Part shown: piece by piece, positions 1-8,135 of the stretch | Layout: the number at the start of each line of letters is the position of its first letter | Numbering within the stretch: position 1 is the first letter of the stretch | Program-made: the position numbers and the translations under genes | The notes under the pieces: model-generated | Databases searched by the model: none | Told to the model about the DNA's origin: nothing | Seen by the model: only the letters and a program-made list of their open reading frames with translations | From: Chitinophaga niabensis | GTDB lineage: Bacteria; Bacteroidota; Bacteroidia; Chitinophagales; Chitinophagaceae | Assembly (NCBI RefSeq): GCF_900129465.1 | Contig: NZ_FSRA01000002.1 | Span: 1,054,001 to 1,118,000, forward strand | Direction of reading: 5' to 3' | Length of the DNA: 64,000 bases

Positions 1-2
1 CC

Positions 3-338
3 TTTTTAGAAAAGGAGCATGCCCCCGGCGAATTAATAGAAATGATCGCCCAATGTATCATGGCCACCAAATATCCTCCCACACCAGGAAACCAGCTGGA
101 AGAGATCATTTGTGATGCAGATACCTATCACTTTGGAACCCCGGAATTCAGAATAACAGATGAACTGATCAAAAAAGAAATGCAATTGAGAACTGGCAAA
201 GAGTTTAAGAACTGGTACCAGGATAGCATGAAATTACTGGAAAGCCACCGGTTCTTCACATCCTATTGCCGTTATAAGCTCGAAGCAGGTAAACAACAGA
301 ATATACAATATCTGCAGGCAAAGATCAAAAACAGTTAA
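3..338 (+). CDS. HD-domain phosphohydrolase, C-terminal part (5' end outside window)
   Basis: The frame is open from base 3 with no start codon that must be used, so the first part of the gene lies left of the window; 111 codons are visible. The segment ICDADTYHFGT fits the last metal-binding region of HD-family phosphohydrolases found in Bacteroidota, where an Asp follows a helix carrying the HD pair; the HD residues themselves would be upstream. In some relatives this domain is followed by a membrane anchor, but here the protein stops shortly after the HD fold at IKNS, so it is a soluble, HD-only form. The next gene begins 8 bp downstream, suggesting co-transcription. The substrate (nucleotide or cyclic nucleotide) cannot be told from this fragment. 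Confidence 0.6.
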   Translation, partial: FLEKEHAPGELIEMIAQCIMATKYPPTPGNQLEEIICDADTYHFGTPEFRITDELIKKEMQLRTGKEFKNWYQDSMKLLESHRFFTSYCRYKLEAGKQQNIQYLQAKIKNS

Positions 339-346
339 CATTATTT

Positions 347-2785
347 ATGAAAAGCATAACCCTTATACTTTCCTTTTTAGCTTTAAGTCTAAATATTTTC
401 AGTCAGCAGAATAAGAACGGAAAGATCACAGGAAAAATACTAAGCAGCGCTGGCAAACAACCTGTAGAGTACGCCACCATCACTGTTACAGACCTCAGTA
501 CAGGAAAGATTGCCAGCGGCGCTGTTACAAACGCAGGCGGAACATTTGTGATCAATGCCTTAAACACCGGCAGCTTTAAAGTAATGGTGGATTTTTTGGG
601 GTACGATAAGAAAATAATTGACAGCGTAATGATCACCAACGCAAAATCTTCCAGGGACCTGGGCACTATATATCTTTCCGTACACAGCAGATCGTTGAAT
701 GAAGTGGTAATTACTTCCCATACCATCGTAGAGAATAAAATCGACAGGGTCGTATATAATGTAGCGAACGATGTTACTTCCCAGGGTGGAGTGGCTACAG
801 ATGTACTGAAAAAAGTACCCCAGGTAACAGTAGACCTGGATGGGAATGTGGAATTACAGGGCAATCCCAATATCCGCTTCCTGATAAACGGGAAACCTTC
901 CAGTATGTTTGGCAATAGCCTTGCAGATGCGTTGGCTTCGATCCCCGCCAGCCAGATCAAAAGTATTGAAGCCATCACCAGCCCCGGCGCAAAATATGAT
1001 GCACAGGGTACAGGAGGGATCATTAATATCATCCTGAAAGACAATAAAATGCAGGGGATTAACGGAAGCGTCAATCTTTCCGCAGGCACCAGGCTGGAAA
1101 ATGGTTCCGTAAACCTGAATGTACGGCACAACAATTTCGGGATGAATTTCTTTTTCAGTGGCAATGCGCAGCTCAGTTCTTCCACACCTTCCTCGCAGGA
1201 CAGGCATTCCATTGATTCTATCGCCGGCACAACTACCCGTTTATTACAGAATGGCGTAGCAGACTTTCGCAGGAGCGCTTATGAATCCGGCCTGGGTTTT
1301 GACTGGAACATCAGTAAAACAGATAACCTGAGCGGGGCCTTTTCCTATGATCACTTCAGGAATAATTCAGAAGGCTTAACAAAACAGCAGCAACAGGTAC
1401 GGGAATTTAACAACCCTTTTGCAGATACCACAGATATGATCAGAAGGTCTGCAACACGTAACCGCATGCATGCGCTGGACTGGGACCTGGCATATAAAAA
1501 GAAGTTCAAAAAAGAAGGGCAGGAACTGGATGTATTATACAGCGCAAGTTATGGCTCACCTTTCTCTTATTATCTGCTGGTTTTACCGGATGTAAGGTCG
1601 TTCAGCAATAATCCCGGAAAAGATAAAGAGAACAATCTTGCCATAGACTATACTCACCCGGTGAATAACAACTTTACCATTGAAACAGGGCTGAAAGCAA
1701 TCTTTTATGACATCAGTAACACAGCAGATGTGCATACTTATGATAAAACAGCCAATGATTACTTTCCGGACCCTACACAAACCTACAGCTTTAATTACAA
1801 AATGAATGTTTACGGAGGATACCTGTCCGCTACATTTTCGATCGCCCGGTTCCTGGATATTAAAGCGGGCGGCAGATACGAACACACCCATGTAAATGCT
1901 GATTTTACGGGTACAAACGTACCGTCCTACGGAAACTTTTTCCCTTCGGTTATCCTGTCTCACAAGTTTAATAAAGACCAATCCCTCAAACTGTCCTATA
2001 CAAAAAGGCTGGAACGGCCGGAAGGAGGAGAGTTGAACCCCTTCCTCAATCTCAGCGATCCCCATAACATCAATACAGGCAATCCGCTCTTAAAACCGGA
2101 AATAGGGAACAATATGGAGCTGGGGTATAACAGGATTTTTGAGAAAGGAGGGAATATCTATATCGCTTTGATGGAAAGGATCAACACCAATGATATAAAA
2201 CAGTATACCACCTTTTATCCTGACTTCCAGGTAGGAGATTCTGTTTATAAAAATGTGTCTGTTTCAAAACGAACGAATGTAGGCGCAGAATACAATACGG
2301 GCCTGATTATTAATGGAGCAGCTCCTGTTACGCAGCAACTCAGCATGCGGGGCAACCTGATGCTTTTTAACAGGTTTGTGGTGAACGACCTGGAGGGCGG
2401 GAGGCAAACAAGCGGCCTCAACTGGCGGCTGAACATGAATGCTTCCTACCGGTTCCCGGAAAACCTGGTGGCAGAAGTGTTCGGGGAATACCGTTCTGCG
2501 TTCAATAATATCCAGGGCCGGCAGCCACAAAGCCTTTCTTACACTTTCGCATTCAGGAAACAGTTCTGGAATAAGAACGCCAGTATAGGCTTCACCGCTA
2601 CCAACCCGTTTAATCAATACATCCATCAGCGTACCACCATCAATGCGGCCAATTATTCCTCGGTTGCTGAGCGGCAGATCCCCTACCGCTCATTTGGCAT
2701 CAGCCTGATGTATAAATTCGGCAAGCTGCAGTTTAAGGAAAAGGAAGCAGATAATAATTACCTCAATAATCCGCCGGCCATGTAA
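347..2785 (+). CDS. Outer-membrane beta-barrel receptor-like protein with carboxypeptidase-like regulatory domain
   Basis: This 812-residue protein starts with a signal peptide (about 1-20, ending LNIFSQ). A carboxypeptidase-regulatory-like beta-sandwich follows at about 25-110 (starting KITGKI), then a TonB-receptor plug-like domain at about 120-235 containing IRFLINGKPSSMFG and GTGGIINIILK. The remaining 570 residues are rich in alternating aromatic and polar strands typical of the OMP_b-brl_3 barrel family. No SusD partner is adjacent, so it is not a classical polysaccharide-utilization SusC. The PAP2 gene starts 55 bp downstream on the same strand, and a two-component system converges on the pair. 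Related receptors take up or sense siderophores, peptides or other large ligands; the ligand here is unknown. Confidence 0.85.
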   Translation: MKSITLILSFLALSLNIFSQQNKNGKITGKILSSAGKQPVEYATITVTDLSTGKIASGAVTNAGGTFVINALNTGSFKVMVDFLGYDKKIIDSVMITNAKSSRDLGTIYLSVHSRSLNEVVITSHTIVENKIDRVVYNVANDVTSQGGVATDVLKKVPQVTVDLDGNVELQGNPNIRFLINGKPSSMFGNSLADALASIPASQIKSIEAITSPGAKYDAQGTGGIINIILKDNKMQGINGSVNLSAGTRLENGSVNLNVRHNNFGMNFFFSGNAQLSSSTPSSQDRHSIDSIAGTTTRLLQNGVADFRRSAYESGLGFDWNISKTDNLSGAFSYDHFRNNSEGLTKQQQQVREFNNPFADTTDMIRRSATRNRMHALDWDLAYKKKFKKEGQELDVLYSASYGSPFSYYLLVLPDVRSFSNNPGKDKENNLAIDYTHPVNNNFTIETGLKAIFYDISNTADVHTYDKTANDYFPDPTQTYSFNYKMNVYGGYLSATFSIARFLDIKAGGRYEHTHVNADFTGTNVPSYGNFFPSVILSHKFNKDQSLKLSYTKRLERPEGGELNPFLNLSDPHNINTGNPLLKPEIGNNMELGYNRIFEKGGNIYIALMERINTNDIKQYTTFYPDFQVGDSVYKNVSVSKRTNVGAEYNTGLIINGAAPVTQQLSMRGNLMLFNRFVVNDLEGGRQTSGLNWRLNMNASYRFPENLVAEVFGEYRSAFNNIQGRQPQSLSYTFAFRKQFWNKNASIGFTATNPFNQYIHQRTTINAANYSSVAERQIPYRSFGISLMYKFGKLQFKEKEADNNYLNNPPAM

Positions 2786-2840
2786 GGATTTAATGTAATA
2801 TCTACAAGATTTCTCCAGTTTTCCATAGCAAATTGAAAAG

Positions 2841-3620
2841 ATGCGAAAGAAAATATTGTCTTTATCCCTGTTGGCCATGATGATATCTCCTTTGATCTAT
2901 GGCCAGGATTCAAGTACGGTGATCAATTTCAGGCAATCGGACTATCTGCGGGAAGGCGGAAGGAAACGTTTTCCGGGGATGCTGCTGGTACCCACAATGC
3001 TTATTGGATATGGGGCAGCTTCCCTGGGCGTAAATGGCCTGAAGAATGTGAATGGTCATTTTCAGGAGGAACTATACCTGGAGCATAACCCGGCTCCATT
3101 GCATATAGACAATTACCTGCAGGTAGCGCCCGCATTGATGGTATATGGTTTAAACATAGCAGGCATTAAGGGAAAGAATAATTTCAGGGATCGTACCATC
3201 ATTTACGCTATGTCCAATGTGATCATGGGAGGTACGGTATTCCTTACAAAGAACCTCACACAGGAACAGCGGCCGGATGGGTCTGACCGGATGTCCTTTC
3301 CTTCCGGCCATACGGCTACGGCCTTTGCAGCAGCAGAGTTCCTCCGGCAGGAGTATAAAGACGTTTCTCCATGGTATGGTATTGCCGGGTATGCCATGGC
3401 AGCAACTACCGGATATTTTCGCATGCATAATAATAAACATTGGCTGGGAGATGTAGTGGCAGGTGCAGGGGTCGGTATCCTTTCAACAGATCTGGCTTAT
3501 TACATTTATCCTTCCATGAGGCGGATGTTTACTAATAAAAAGACCGCGGGAACAACCATCATTGTACCAACTTACCAGCAGGGAGTGCCCGGTATCAGCA
3601 TGGTACATGTTTTCAGATAA
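2841..3620 (+). CDS. PAP2-superfamily phosphatase (possible lipid phosphatase)
   Basis: This 259-residue protein carries all three motifs of the PAP2/acid-phosphatase superfamily: K137-x6-R144-P145 (KNLTQEQRP), SFPSGHT with catalytic His157, and R194-x5-H200-x3-D204 (RMHNNKHWLGD). A signal peptide or first membrane helix occupies about 1-22, and hydrophobic segments around 50-65, 120-137 and 176-190 fit a membrane-embedded periplasmic-face enzyme. The family removes phosphate from lipids such as undecaprenyl pyrophosphate, phosphatidylglycerol phosphate or lipid A. Its position between a barrel gene and a sensor kinase/regulator pair suggests envelope remodelling, possibly lipid A dephosphorylation, but that is inference. 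It ends 7 bp before the end of the convergent kinase gene. Confidence 0.85.
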   Translation: MRKKILSLSLLAMMISPLIYGQDSSTVINFRQSDYLREGGRKRFPGMLLVPTMLIGYGAASLGVNGLKNVNGHFQEELYLEHNPAPLHIDNYLQVAPALMVYGLNIAGIKGKNNFRDRTIIYAMSNVIMGGTVFLTKNLTQEQRPDGSDRMSFPSGHTATAFAAAEFLRQEYKDVSPWYGIAGYAMAATTGYFRMHNNKHWLGDVVAGAGVGILSTDLAYYIYPSMRRMFTNKKTAGTTIIVPTYQQGVPGISMVHVFR

Positions 3621-3626
3621 TCCCGG

Positions 3627-4871
3627 TTATTTAAAGTGAATGGTGAACACGTGTTTTTCCACTTCATAATCATATGTAACCCTAAGACCGGAAGCTTCGC
3701 AGATCTGGCGGATCACTGCCAGCCCCAAACCGTTACTGGTACTGCTATTGGAAGGATTATAAAATCGCTGGAAAAGATGTGTTTTACTCAGAGGAGTATT
3801 GTTGCCGGTATTACTGATCACCATTTGTTCCTCATCTAAAGAAATAAAGATCTCTCCATGATCGTAATTATGCCGGGTAGCATTGCTGAAAAGGTTATTC
3901 AGTAAAAATTCGATCAACTCCTTATTGGCGTTGAGGGTTACCGCTTTAATCTCTGTATGGACCGTCAGATGCCTGTCCTCCCAAAGTTCTTTAAATTGCG
4001 CAATTTTCTTCGTTAAGAGCTGATCAATGCTCACCAGGGATTTAGAGGCGAATTGTTCGTTTTCTATTTTGGTCAGTAACAGCAGGGATTGGTTCATCCT
4101 TGCTAATTTATTCAGCGCTTCTATCGCTCCTTGTAATGCGGCAAACTGGTGCTCCTGCATGTTTTCGTCCTGCATGATCACTTCCAGTTTAGACCGGATG
4201 ATGGCCAGCGGGGTCTGGAGTTCATGAGATGCGTTTTCCGTAAATACCTTTAACGCTTCATAGTCCTGTAATGCCTTTTCCGTACTGCGTTCCAGCGTGG
4301 CATTCATAAAGCTGAACTCGTCAATGCCTGTGGGGGGAAATTTAAGTACCTGCCGGTTCCCTACTTTGAACTGCTGCAGGATCTCTAAAGAATGATAAAA
4401 AGGCTGCCACAGCCTTTTTAGGGTTGTTCTGTTAATAACAAATGTGGCAATAAGGATTAAAAGGATGGTACAGAATGTGATCAGGAAAACGGAGCGGGTA
4501 ATGAGTTCCGTTCCCTCCAGGGACTTACTCACGCTTACATTATACCACTGCCCACCCGCACGAATGCTAAACTCAAGTTTCCGGAATTGCTCTTCATCGC
4601 CGGGCATTTCTATTGTTTCATAGAGTTGACCCTCAACCGGTTCTGCCGTTTGGCGAAAGAGGATCTGTTGGTCTTTTACCTCTACGGGGCGTGGTAAAGA
4701 ATCGTGCTGATGAACAAAATTGCTGATCTCATTCTGCTCAATTTCAAGATCTTCATCCACCTGCCGCAAAAGCGTGAAGTGAAGTGCGAAATAAAAAGCA
4801 ATGCCCGCCAGCACAAAGATCGCAATTGTTGAAAGCAGATTAATACGGTTATATTTTTCCAGTAATTTCAT
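3627..4871 (-). CDS. Sensor histidine kinase
   Basis: The 414-residue protein has two membrane helices (about 10-33 and 126-146) flanking a short periplasmic domain of roughly 95 residues. A HAMP-like linker is followed by the HisKA helix with phospho-acceptor His216 in ENASHELQTPLAII. The HATPase_c domain shows the N box (NNLFSNATRHN), a D/G-rich turn (ISNTGNN) and the G2 box NGLGLAVIRQ. It lies 9 bp downstream of its response regulator and is surely co-transcribed with it. The compact periplasmic domain and QseC/PmrB-like layout suggest a sensor of envelope or metal stress; the stimulus is not visible. Its likely targets include the convergent barrel and PAP2 genes, by proximity only. Confidence 0.9.
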   Translation of the reverse strand: MKLLEKYNRINLLSTIAIFVLAGIAFYFALHFTLLRQVDEDLEIEQNEISNFVHQHDSLPRPVEVKDQQILFRQTAEPVEGQLYETIEMPGDEEQFRKLEFSIRAGGQWYNVSVSKSLEGTELITRSVFLITFCTILLILIATFVINRTTLKRLWQPFYHSLEILQQFKVGNRQVLKFPPTGIDEFSFMNATLERSTEKALQDYEALKVFTENASHELQTPLAIIRSKLEVIMQDENMQEHQFAALQGAIEALNKLARMNQSLLLLTKIENEQFASKSLVSIDQLLTKKIAQFKELWEDRHLTVHTEIKAVTLNANKELIEFLLNNLFSNATRHNYDHGEIFISLDEEQMVISNTGNNTPLSKTHLFQRFYNPSNSSTSNGLGLAVIRQICEASGLRVTYDYEVEKHVFTIHFK

Positions 4872-4880
4872 CGCAGCTGT

Positions 4881-5555
4881 TTAATAAGAGAACTTATACC
4901 CCATCCCATAGATGGATTTGATATAATCAGGGCAGCCTGATTGCACCAGCTTTTTCCGGAGGTTTTTGATATGACTGTAAATGAAGTCGTAGTTTTCGGA
5001 AATATCCATATCGTCTCCCCATAAATGTTCTGCTATGGCGCTTTTGCTGATCACCCTGTTCTTATTGCTGATGAAATAAAGTAACAGATCGTACTCTTTA
5101 CGGGTAAGGTCTATTACTTTATTTTTTACAACGGCTGTTTTTTCCAGCAGGTTCAGCTGTAATTCATCAAACGATATAATATTACTGCCATCAAAGCTTT
5201 TCCTCCTGATAATGGCAGCTACGCGGGCTGATAGCTCCGGTAAATAAAATGGCTTGGCCAGATAATCGTCCGCGCCGGCCTTTAATCCATATACTTTATC
5301 ATCCAGGGAGTTTTTGGCGGAAACTATCAATACCCCATCTGCTTTATTACTGCGTTTTAATTCTTTAAGCAGGTCCAGCCCGCTTCCGCCGGGAAGGTTA
5401 ATGTCTAATATGATGCAGGTATAATCATAGAGAGAGATCTTTTCCATGGCTGTTTCAAAGGTCCCTGCCACTTCACACAGGAAGTTCTCATCTGCCAGGT
5501 ACTGGCATATACTGTCTGACAGGTTCTGCTCATCCTCTATGATCAATACTTTCAT
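4881..5555 (-). CDS. OmpR-family response regulator
   Basis: This 224-residue two-domain regulator has an N-terminal receiver domain with the acidic pair E7-D8 (IIEDEQN), phospho-acceptor Asp51 in IILDINLPGGSG, and Lys around 101 (DDYLAKPFYLPE). A C-terminal winged-helix domain of about 95 residues ends SIYGMGYKFSY, the usual OmpR-type wing signature. The ATG lies 51 bp from the end of the neighbouring DJ-1 gene, so the operon promoter must sit in that gap or upstream. It is the first gene of the regulator-kinase pair. It probably controls its own operon and nearby envelope genes. Confidence 0.92.
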   Translation of the reverse strand: MKVLIIEDEQNLSDSICQYLADENFLCEVAGTFETAMEKISLYDYTCIILDINLPGGSGLDLLKELKRSNKADGVLIVSAKNSLDDKVYGLKAGADDYLAKPFYLPELSARVAAIIRRKSFDGSNIISFDELQLNLLEKTAVVKNKVIDLTRKEYDLLLYFISNKNRVISKSAIAEHLWGDDMDISENYDFIYSHIKNLRKKLVQSGCPDYIKSIYGMGYKFSY

Positions 5556-5606
5556 ATAGTTACAATTAATACGAAGTACGGGATAAAATCTGTAGACATT
5601 TAGACA

Positions 5607-6188
5607 TCAGTCTATCCGAAACTCCGGCTTATGAAAGAACCCGAACCAGAAAGCAAACCCCTCATTTTGCTCCAATATCCCAAACTGATCGAATATCTCA
5701 TGCGCAAAAGGCACTCCTGCCGTACCATTGGCCGTGATCACCTGTTTATCCCGAACAGCTGCTTTCTGAACATAATTCGCTTCCCCTTTATAAGAAGGTA
5801 CTGCATCCTTCAACAACCCCAGGTCATTGCTGGTATGTTTGATATTATCCAGGAAACCCTCTGCCGCCATGTATAAGGTGGCATCACAGATAGCCGCCAC
5901 TGTTTTCCCTTCACTCAATGCTTCTTTAATAAAAGGGGTGATCTCCCGGTTCTTTCCTTCGGACCATGCTGCCCCTCCCGGAATAATAATAAGATCAGCC
6001 GTATCCAGTTCCGCTAAGGACAGCCTGGGCACAACCGTAAGGTTACCAGCGGAGGTGACTGGTTTTCCATCAAGAGAAAATGTCTGTACTTCGAAATCAG
6101 TGAACTGCTGCAAACCTGCAACTGCGAGAGCGGGTTCCCAGTCAGAATACCCATTGAATACAAAGAGATAACAAAGTTTGTTTTTCAT
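5607..6188 (-). CDS. DJ-1/PfpI family protein
   Basis: A 193-residue single-domain protein with the DJ-1/PfpI/class I glutamine-amidotransferase-like fold. The nucleophile-elbow cysteine is Cys101 in AAICDATLYMAAEG, preceded by the oxyanion strand LIIIPGGAAW; an acidic residue in the DWEPA segment (Glu18) matches the conserved DJ-1 glutamate that sits next to the cysteine. Bacterial homologues act as glyoxalase III-type hydrolases, deglycases or chaperones, and which applies cannot be decided. A near-consensus -7 box (GACATTTG on the minus strand, plus-strand 6212-6219) lies 23 bp before the ATG. It reads in the same direction as the response-regulator pair 51 bp downstream and could be co-transcribed with it. 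Confidence 0.85.
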   Translation of the reverse strand: MKNKLCYLFVFNGYSDWEPALAVAGLQQFTDFEVQTFSLDGKPVTSAGNLTVVPRLSLAELDTADLIIIPGGAAWSEGKNREITPFIKEALSEGKTVAAICDATLYMAAEGFLDNIKHTSNDLGLLKDAVPSYKGEANYVQKAAVRDKQVITANGTAGVPFAHEIFDQFGILEQNEGFAFWFGFFHKPEFRID

Positions 6189-6335
6189 GACGCCTGTTTT
6201 TATTGACAGTACAAATGTCCTGCCGGGGAATGACAGCCTTATGTCAGTAGAAAAACAGGCATATGATGAAAGTCATTGTTTTTTTTGCGCATAAAGCGCT
6301 AACTTGCCCCCTGAAATATCTTAAAACTGTATATC

Positions 6336-6467
6336 ATGTTGTTGAACGTTCTACTCAGCTCTGGCTATGAGCTCGGCAATAAAATCGGCCACTACGGCGC
6401 TTGGTTTTTCATCATTCTGTTTAGCCTGATGTTTTTGTATGCCATGGTGAAATACGTTAAACGTTAA
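6336..6467 (+). CDS. Small single-pass membrane peptide (43 residues)
   Basis: An ATG-initiated frame of 43 codons fills most of the 348-bp gap between two minus-strand genes. The product has a soluble N-terminus (MLLNVLLSSGYELGN), a hydrophobic helix at about residues 21-38 with clustered aromatics, and a basic end KYVKR that would sit in the cytoplasm. A strong intrinsic terminator begins 26 bp after the stop, as expected for a short independent transcript. No recognised family. The tidy helix, positive-inside charge and terminator argue that it is real; it could be a small subunit or regulator of a membrane complex. Confidence 0.55.
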   Translation: MLLNVLLSSGYELGNKIGHYGAWFFIILFSLMFLYAMVKYVKR

Positions 6468-6492
6468 TCAGACAGCTCAAAATATTTGAAAT

Positions 6493-6524
6493 AAAAGGCC
6501 CCCGATCCAATCGGGGGCCTTTTT
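6493..6524. terminator. Bidirectional intrinsic terminator
   Basis: A 13-bp perfect stem (AAAAGGCCCCCGA paired with TCGGGGGCCTTTT) around a 5-nt loop, flanked by A and T runs so that it works on both strands. It would end the 43-codon gene on the plus strand and the BamA-like gene on the minus strand. Confidence 0.9.
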
Positions 6525-6536
6525 ATATGAAGTAAT

Positions 6537-7691
6537 TTAAAACGCTTCCGACAGCGAAATATAAAACCCGCTCTGCCGCTTTTCTCCCGGCCTCTTTTCT
6601 CCCCATCCATAATCCACCCGAAGCGTGATCCGTGCCGCCTTATCATAGAAGTAACGCAGCCCCAGCCCATAATTGGGTTTTAACCCAGCAGTGGTAAATC
6701 CGCCATTCTTGAACACGGTACCTGTTCCGGCAAAACCTGCCAGCGCAAAAGTGGGTTTCATATCAATGAACCAGAACTTAATATGTTTCTTAGGGTCTAA
6801 GAAATAACGGTACTCCGCCTGTGCTGCCAGGTAATTCTGGTCGCGGTAACGCCCCGTATAATAACCCCGCATAATGTTATCATTCCCCATTTCCGGCATC
6901 AGGTAAAAAGGCAATGTATTACCCTGCAGGGAATGCCCGTAAGCATTCAGGCCCAGTGTGCTTTTTGCAGAGATGGGAATAAAATGACTGGCCTTCAGCT
7001 CAAGCCGCCACAAAGGATGTTTGCTTAAAAAAGAAGGGGCGTAGGATACATTGGTCCTTACAAAAGTGCCCCCTGTGCAGTAATTCTGATTATTCCGGTT
7101 ATCGTACACACCCGTCACCCCCAAAAAAGTAGCGTAACCACCTTCTTTATCCTGCAGATCTGCCAGCGGGTAAATACCTTTCTGTTCATCCACCGTGAAC
7201 CGGTCGTGCTGATACATAAGGGAAAGCCCTGCGTAAAAATGACTGGTCACTCTTTTCTCAGCTTCTACGGAGAACTTGTACCTTTTATTCCCTACCAGGG
7301 AGCGGTTCTTGTACTGCGTAGTATCTCCCATTCCGTAGAAATAGAAAGGGAAATTATGATAGCGGAAGTTTGTTTTTATATGGAAGTTGTTATCCTTCGT
7401 CCAGTTTTCGAAACGGACGTCAAACTTGAACTGGCTATTGGTAGTGAAGGTTGAAAGTATGCTGGCCGTGGAGTTCCGCGTCCAGGGAGAAGGGTCCTTT
7501 TTATCTGAATAATAGGAATACAGTGCAGCTACGCCGAATTCAAAACCCTTTTCGGGAGAAAAACCAATCACCGGTATCGGGAAAAGACTGTTCCTGCGCG
7601 CCGGAATAGAATCCGGCAGAGGAGAATCCTGTGCTCTCAGTCCCGACCCCGCCAAAATACAGAGAGAAAGTGCCGAAATGGTTTTACGCAT
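6537..7691 (-). CDS. BamA/TamA-family (D15) outer-membrane beta-barrel protein
   Basis: This 384-residue protein begins with a signal peptide (MRKTISALSLCILAGSGLRA) and continues with alternating amphipathic strands to a C-terminal phenylalanine (YISLSEAF), the classic BAM-recognition end of an outer-membrane barrel. Segments such as IPVIGFSPEKGFEFGVAA and the late LRVDYGWG resemble the D15/bacterial surface antigen barrel. There are no POTRA domains, so it is the short barrel-only form common in Bacteroidota, not BamA itself. The in-frame TTG 15 bp upstream was passed over because the ATG at 7691 gives a clean signal peptide. Function is unknown; relatives are often listed as surface antigens or patatin-like barrels. 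Confidence 0.8.
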   Translation of the reverse strand: MRKTISALSLCILAGSGLRAQDSPLPDSIPARRNSLFPIPVIGFSPEKGFEFGVAALYSYYSDKKDPSPWTRNSTASILSTFTTNSQFKFDVRFENWTKDNNFHIKTNFRYHNFPFYFYGMGDTTQYKNRSLVGNKRYKFSVEAEKRVTSHFYAGLSLMYQHDRFTVDEQKGIYPLADLQDKEGGYATFLGVTGVYDNRNNQNYCTGGTFVRTNVSYAPSFLSKHPLWRLELKASHFIPISAKSTLGLNAYGHSLQGNTLPFYLMPEMGNDNIMRGYYTGRYRDQNYLAAQAEYRYFLDPKKHIKFWFIDMKPTFALAGFAGTGTVFKNGGFTTAGLKPNYGLGLRYFYDKAARITLRVDYGWGEKRPGEKRQSGFYISLSEAF

Positions 7692-7748
7692 CTGCGCAAT
7701 ATGCAAAAAATTCCTGAGGTACGAACAGCCGGCTACCGCTGCAAAGCC

Positions 7749-8135
7749 TTAAGGGATATGATTTAACACTTTCTTACCACGTATAAAACCAGCGATCAGA
7801 TTAATGATAAATAGAATTTGTCCCAGCAGGAAAATAGCCAATAGAAAAACAGGCGTCTGTTTCAACACAACAGCTACCAATGCGCTGAAACCTGTTCCTG
7901 CCACGTGAAACCATTGAGTGCTGCGCCATTGGCGATAATTATCCGTGAGAAAATAAAGTACGGTTTCCAGTAGAAAGAACCCGCCCATCAACACTCCTAT
8001 GTGAAAATTACTGATAATATAATAAGTGTCCATCAAGGGAATGTCTGTTGTAGAACGGCCTGCAAGAAAGCCCGAAATGATTACCAGCAAAGAAATGATC
8101 AGCAGGATATATTTGGGCTGGGATAAAAACGTCAT
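7749..8135 (-). CDS. Small four-helix membrane protein with a COX1-like motif
   Basis: A 128-residue integral membrane protein with helices at about 8-27, 38-62, 76-91 and 94-118. Helix 2 begins with MDTYYIISNFHIGVLMGG, which resembles the helix of haem-copper oxidase subunit I that carries the haem ligands (canonical HDTYYVVAHFHYV). The first ligand histidine is replaced by Asn43, while the second is kept as His45. The start codon overlaps the stop of the nicotinamide phosphoribosyltransferase gene (ATGA), so the two are translationally coupled. The similarity is read by eye; the protein is far too short to be an oxidase. Role unknown; it may be a small haem-binding or accessory membrane protein. 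Confidence 0.7.
   Translation of the reverse strand: MTFLSQPKYILLIISLLVIISGFLAGRSTTDIPLMDTYYIISNFHIGVLMGGFFLLETVLYFLTDNYRQWRSTQWFHVAGTGFSALVAVVLKQTPVFLLAIFLLGQILFIINLIAGFIRGKKVLNHIP

Noticed and set aside
403..1230. 275-codon frame on the minus strand inside the first barrel gene
   Set aside because: It is antisense to a clearly coding plus-strand gene with domains and a signal peptide; its product has no recognisable domain and looks like codon-bias shadow.
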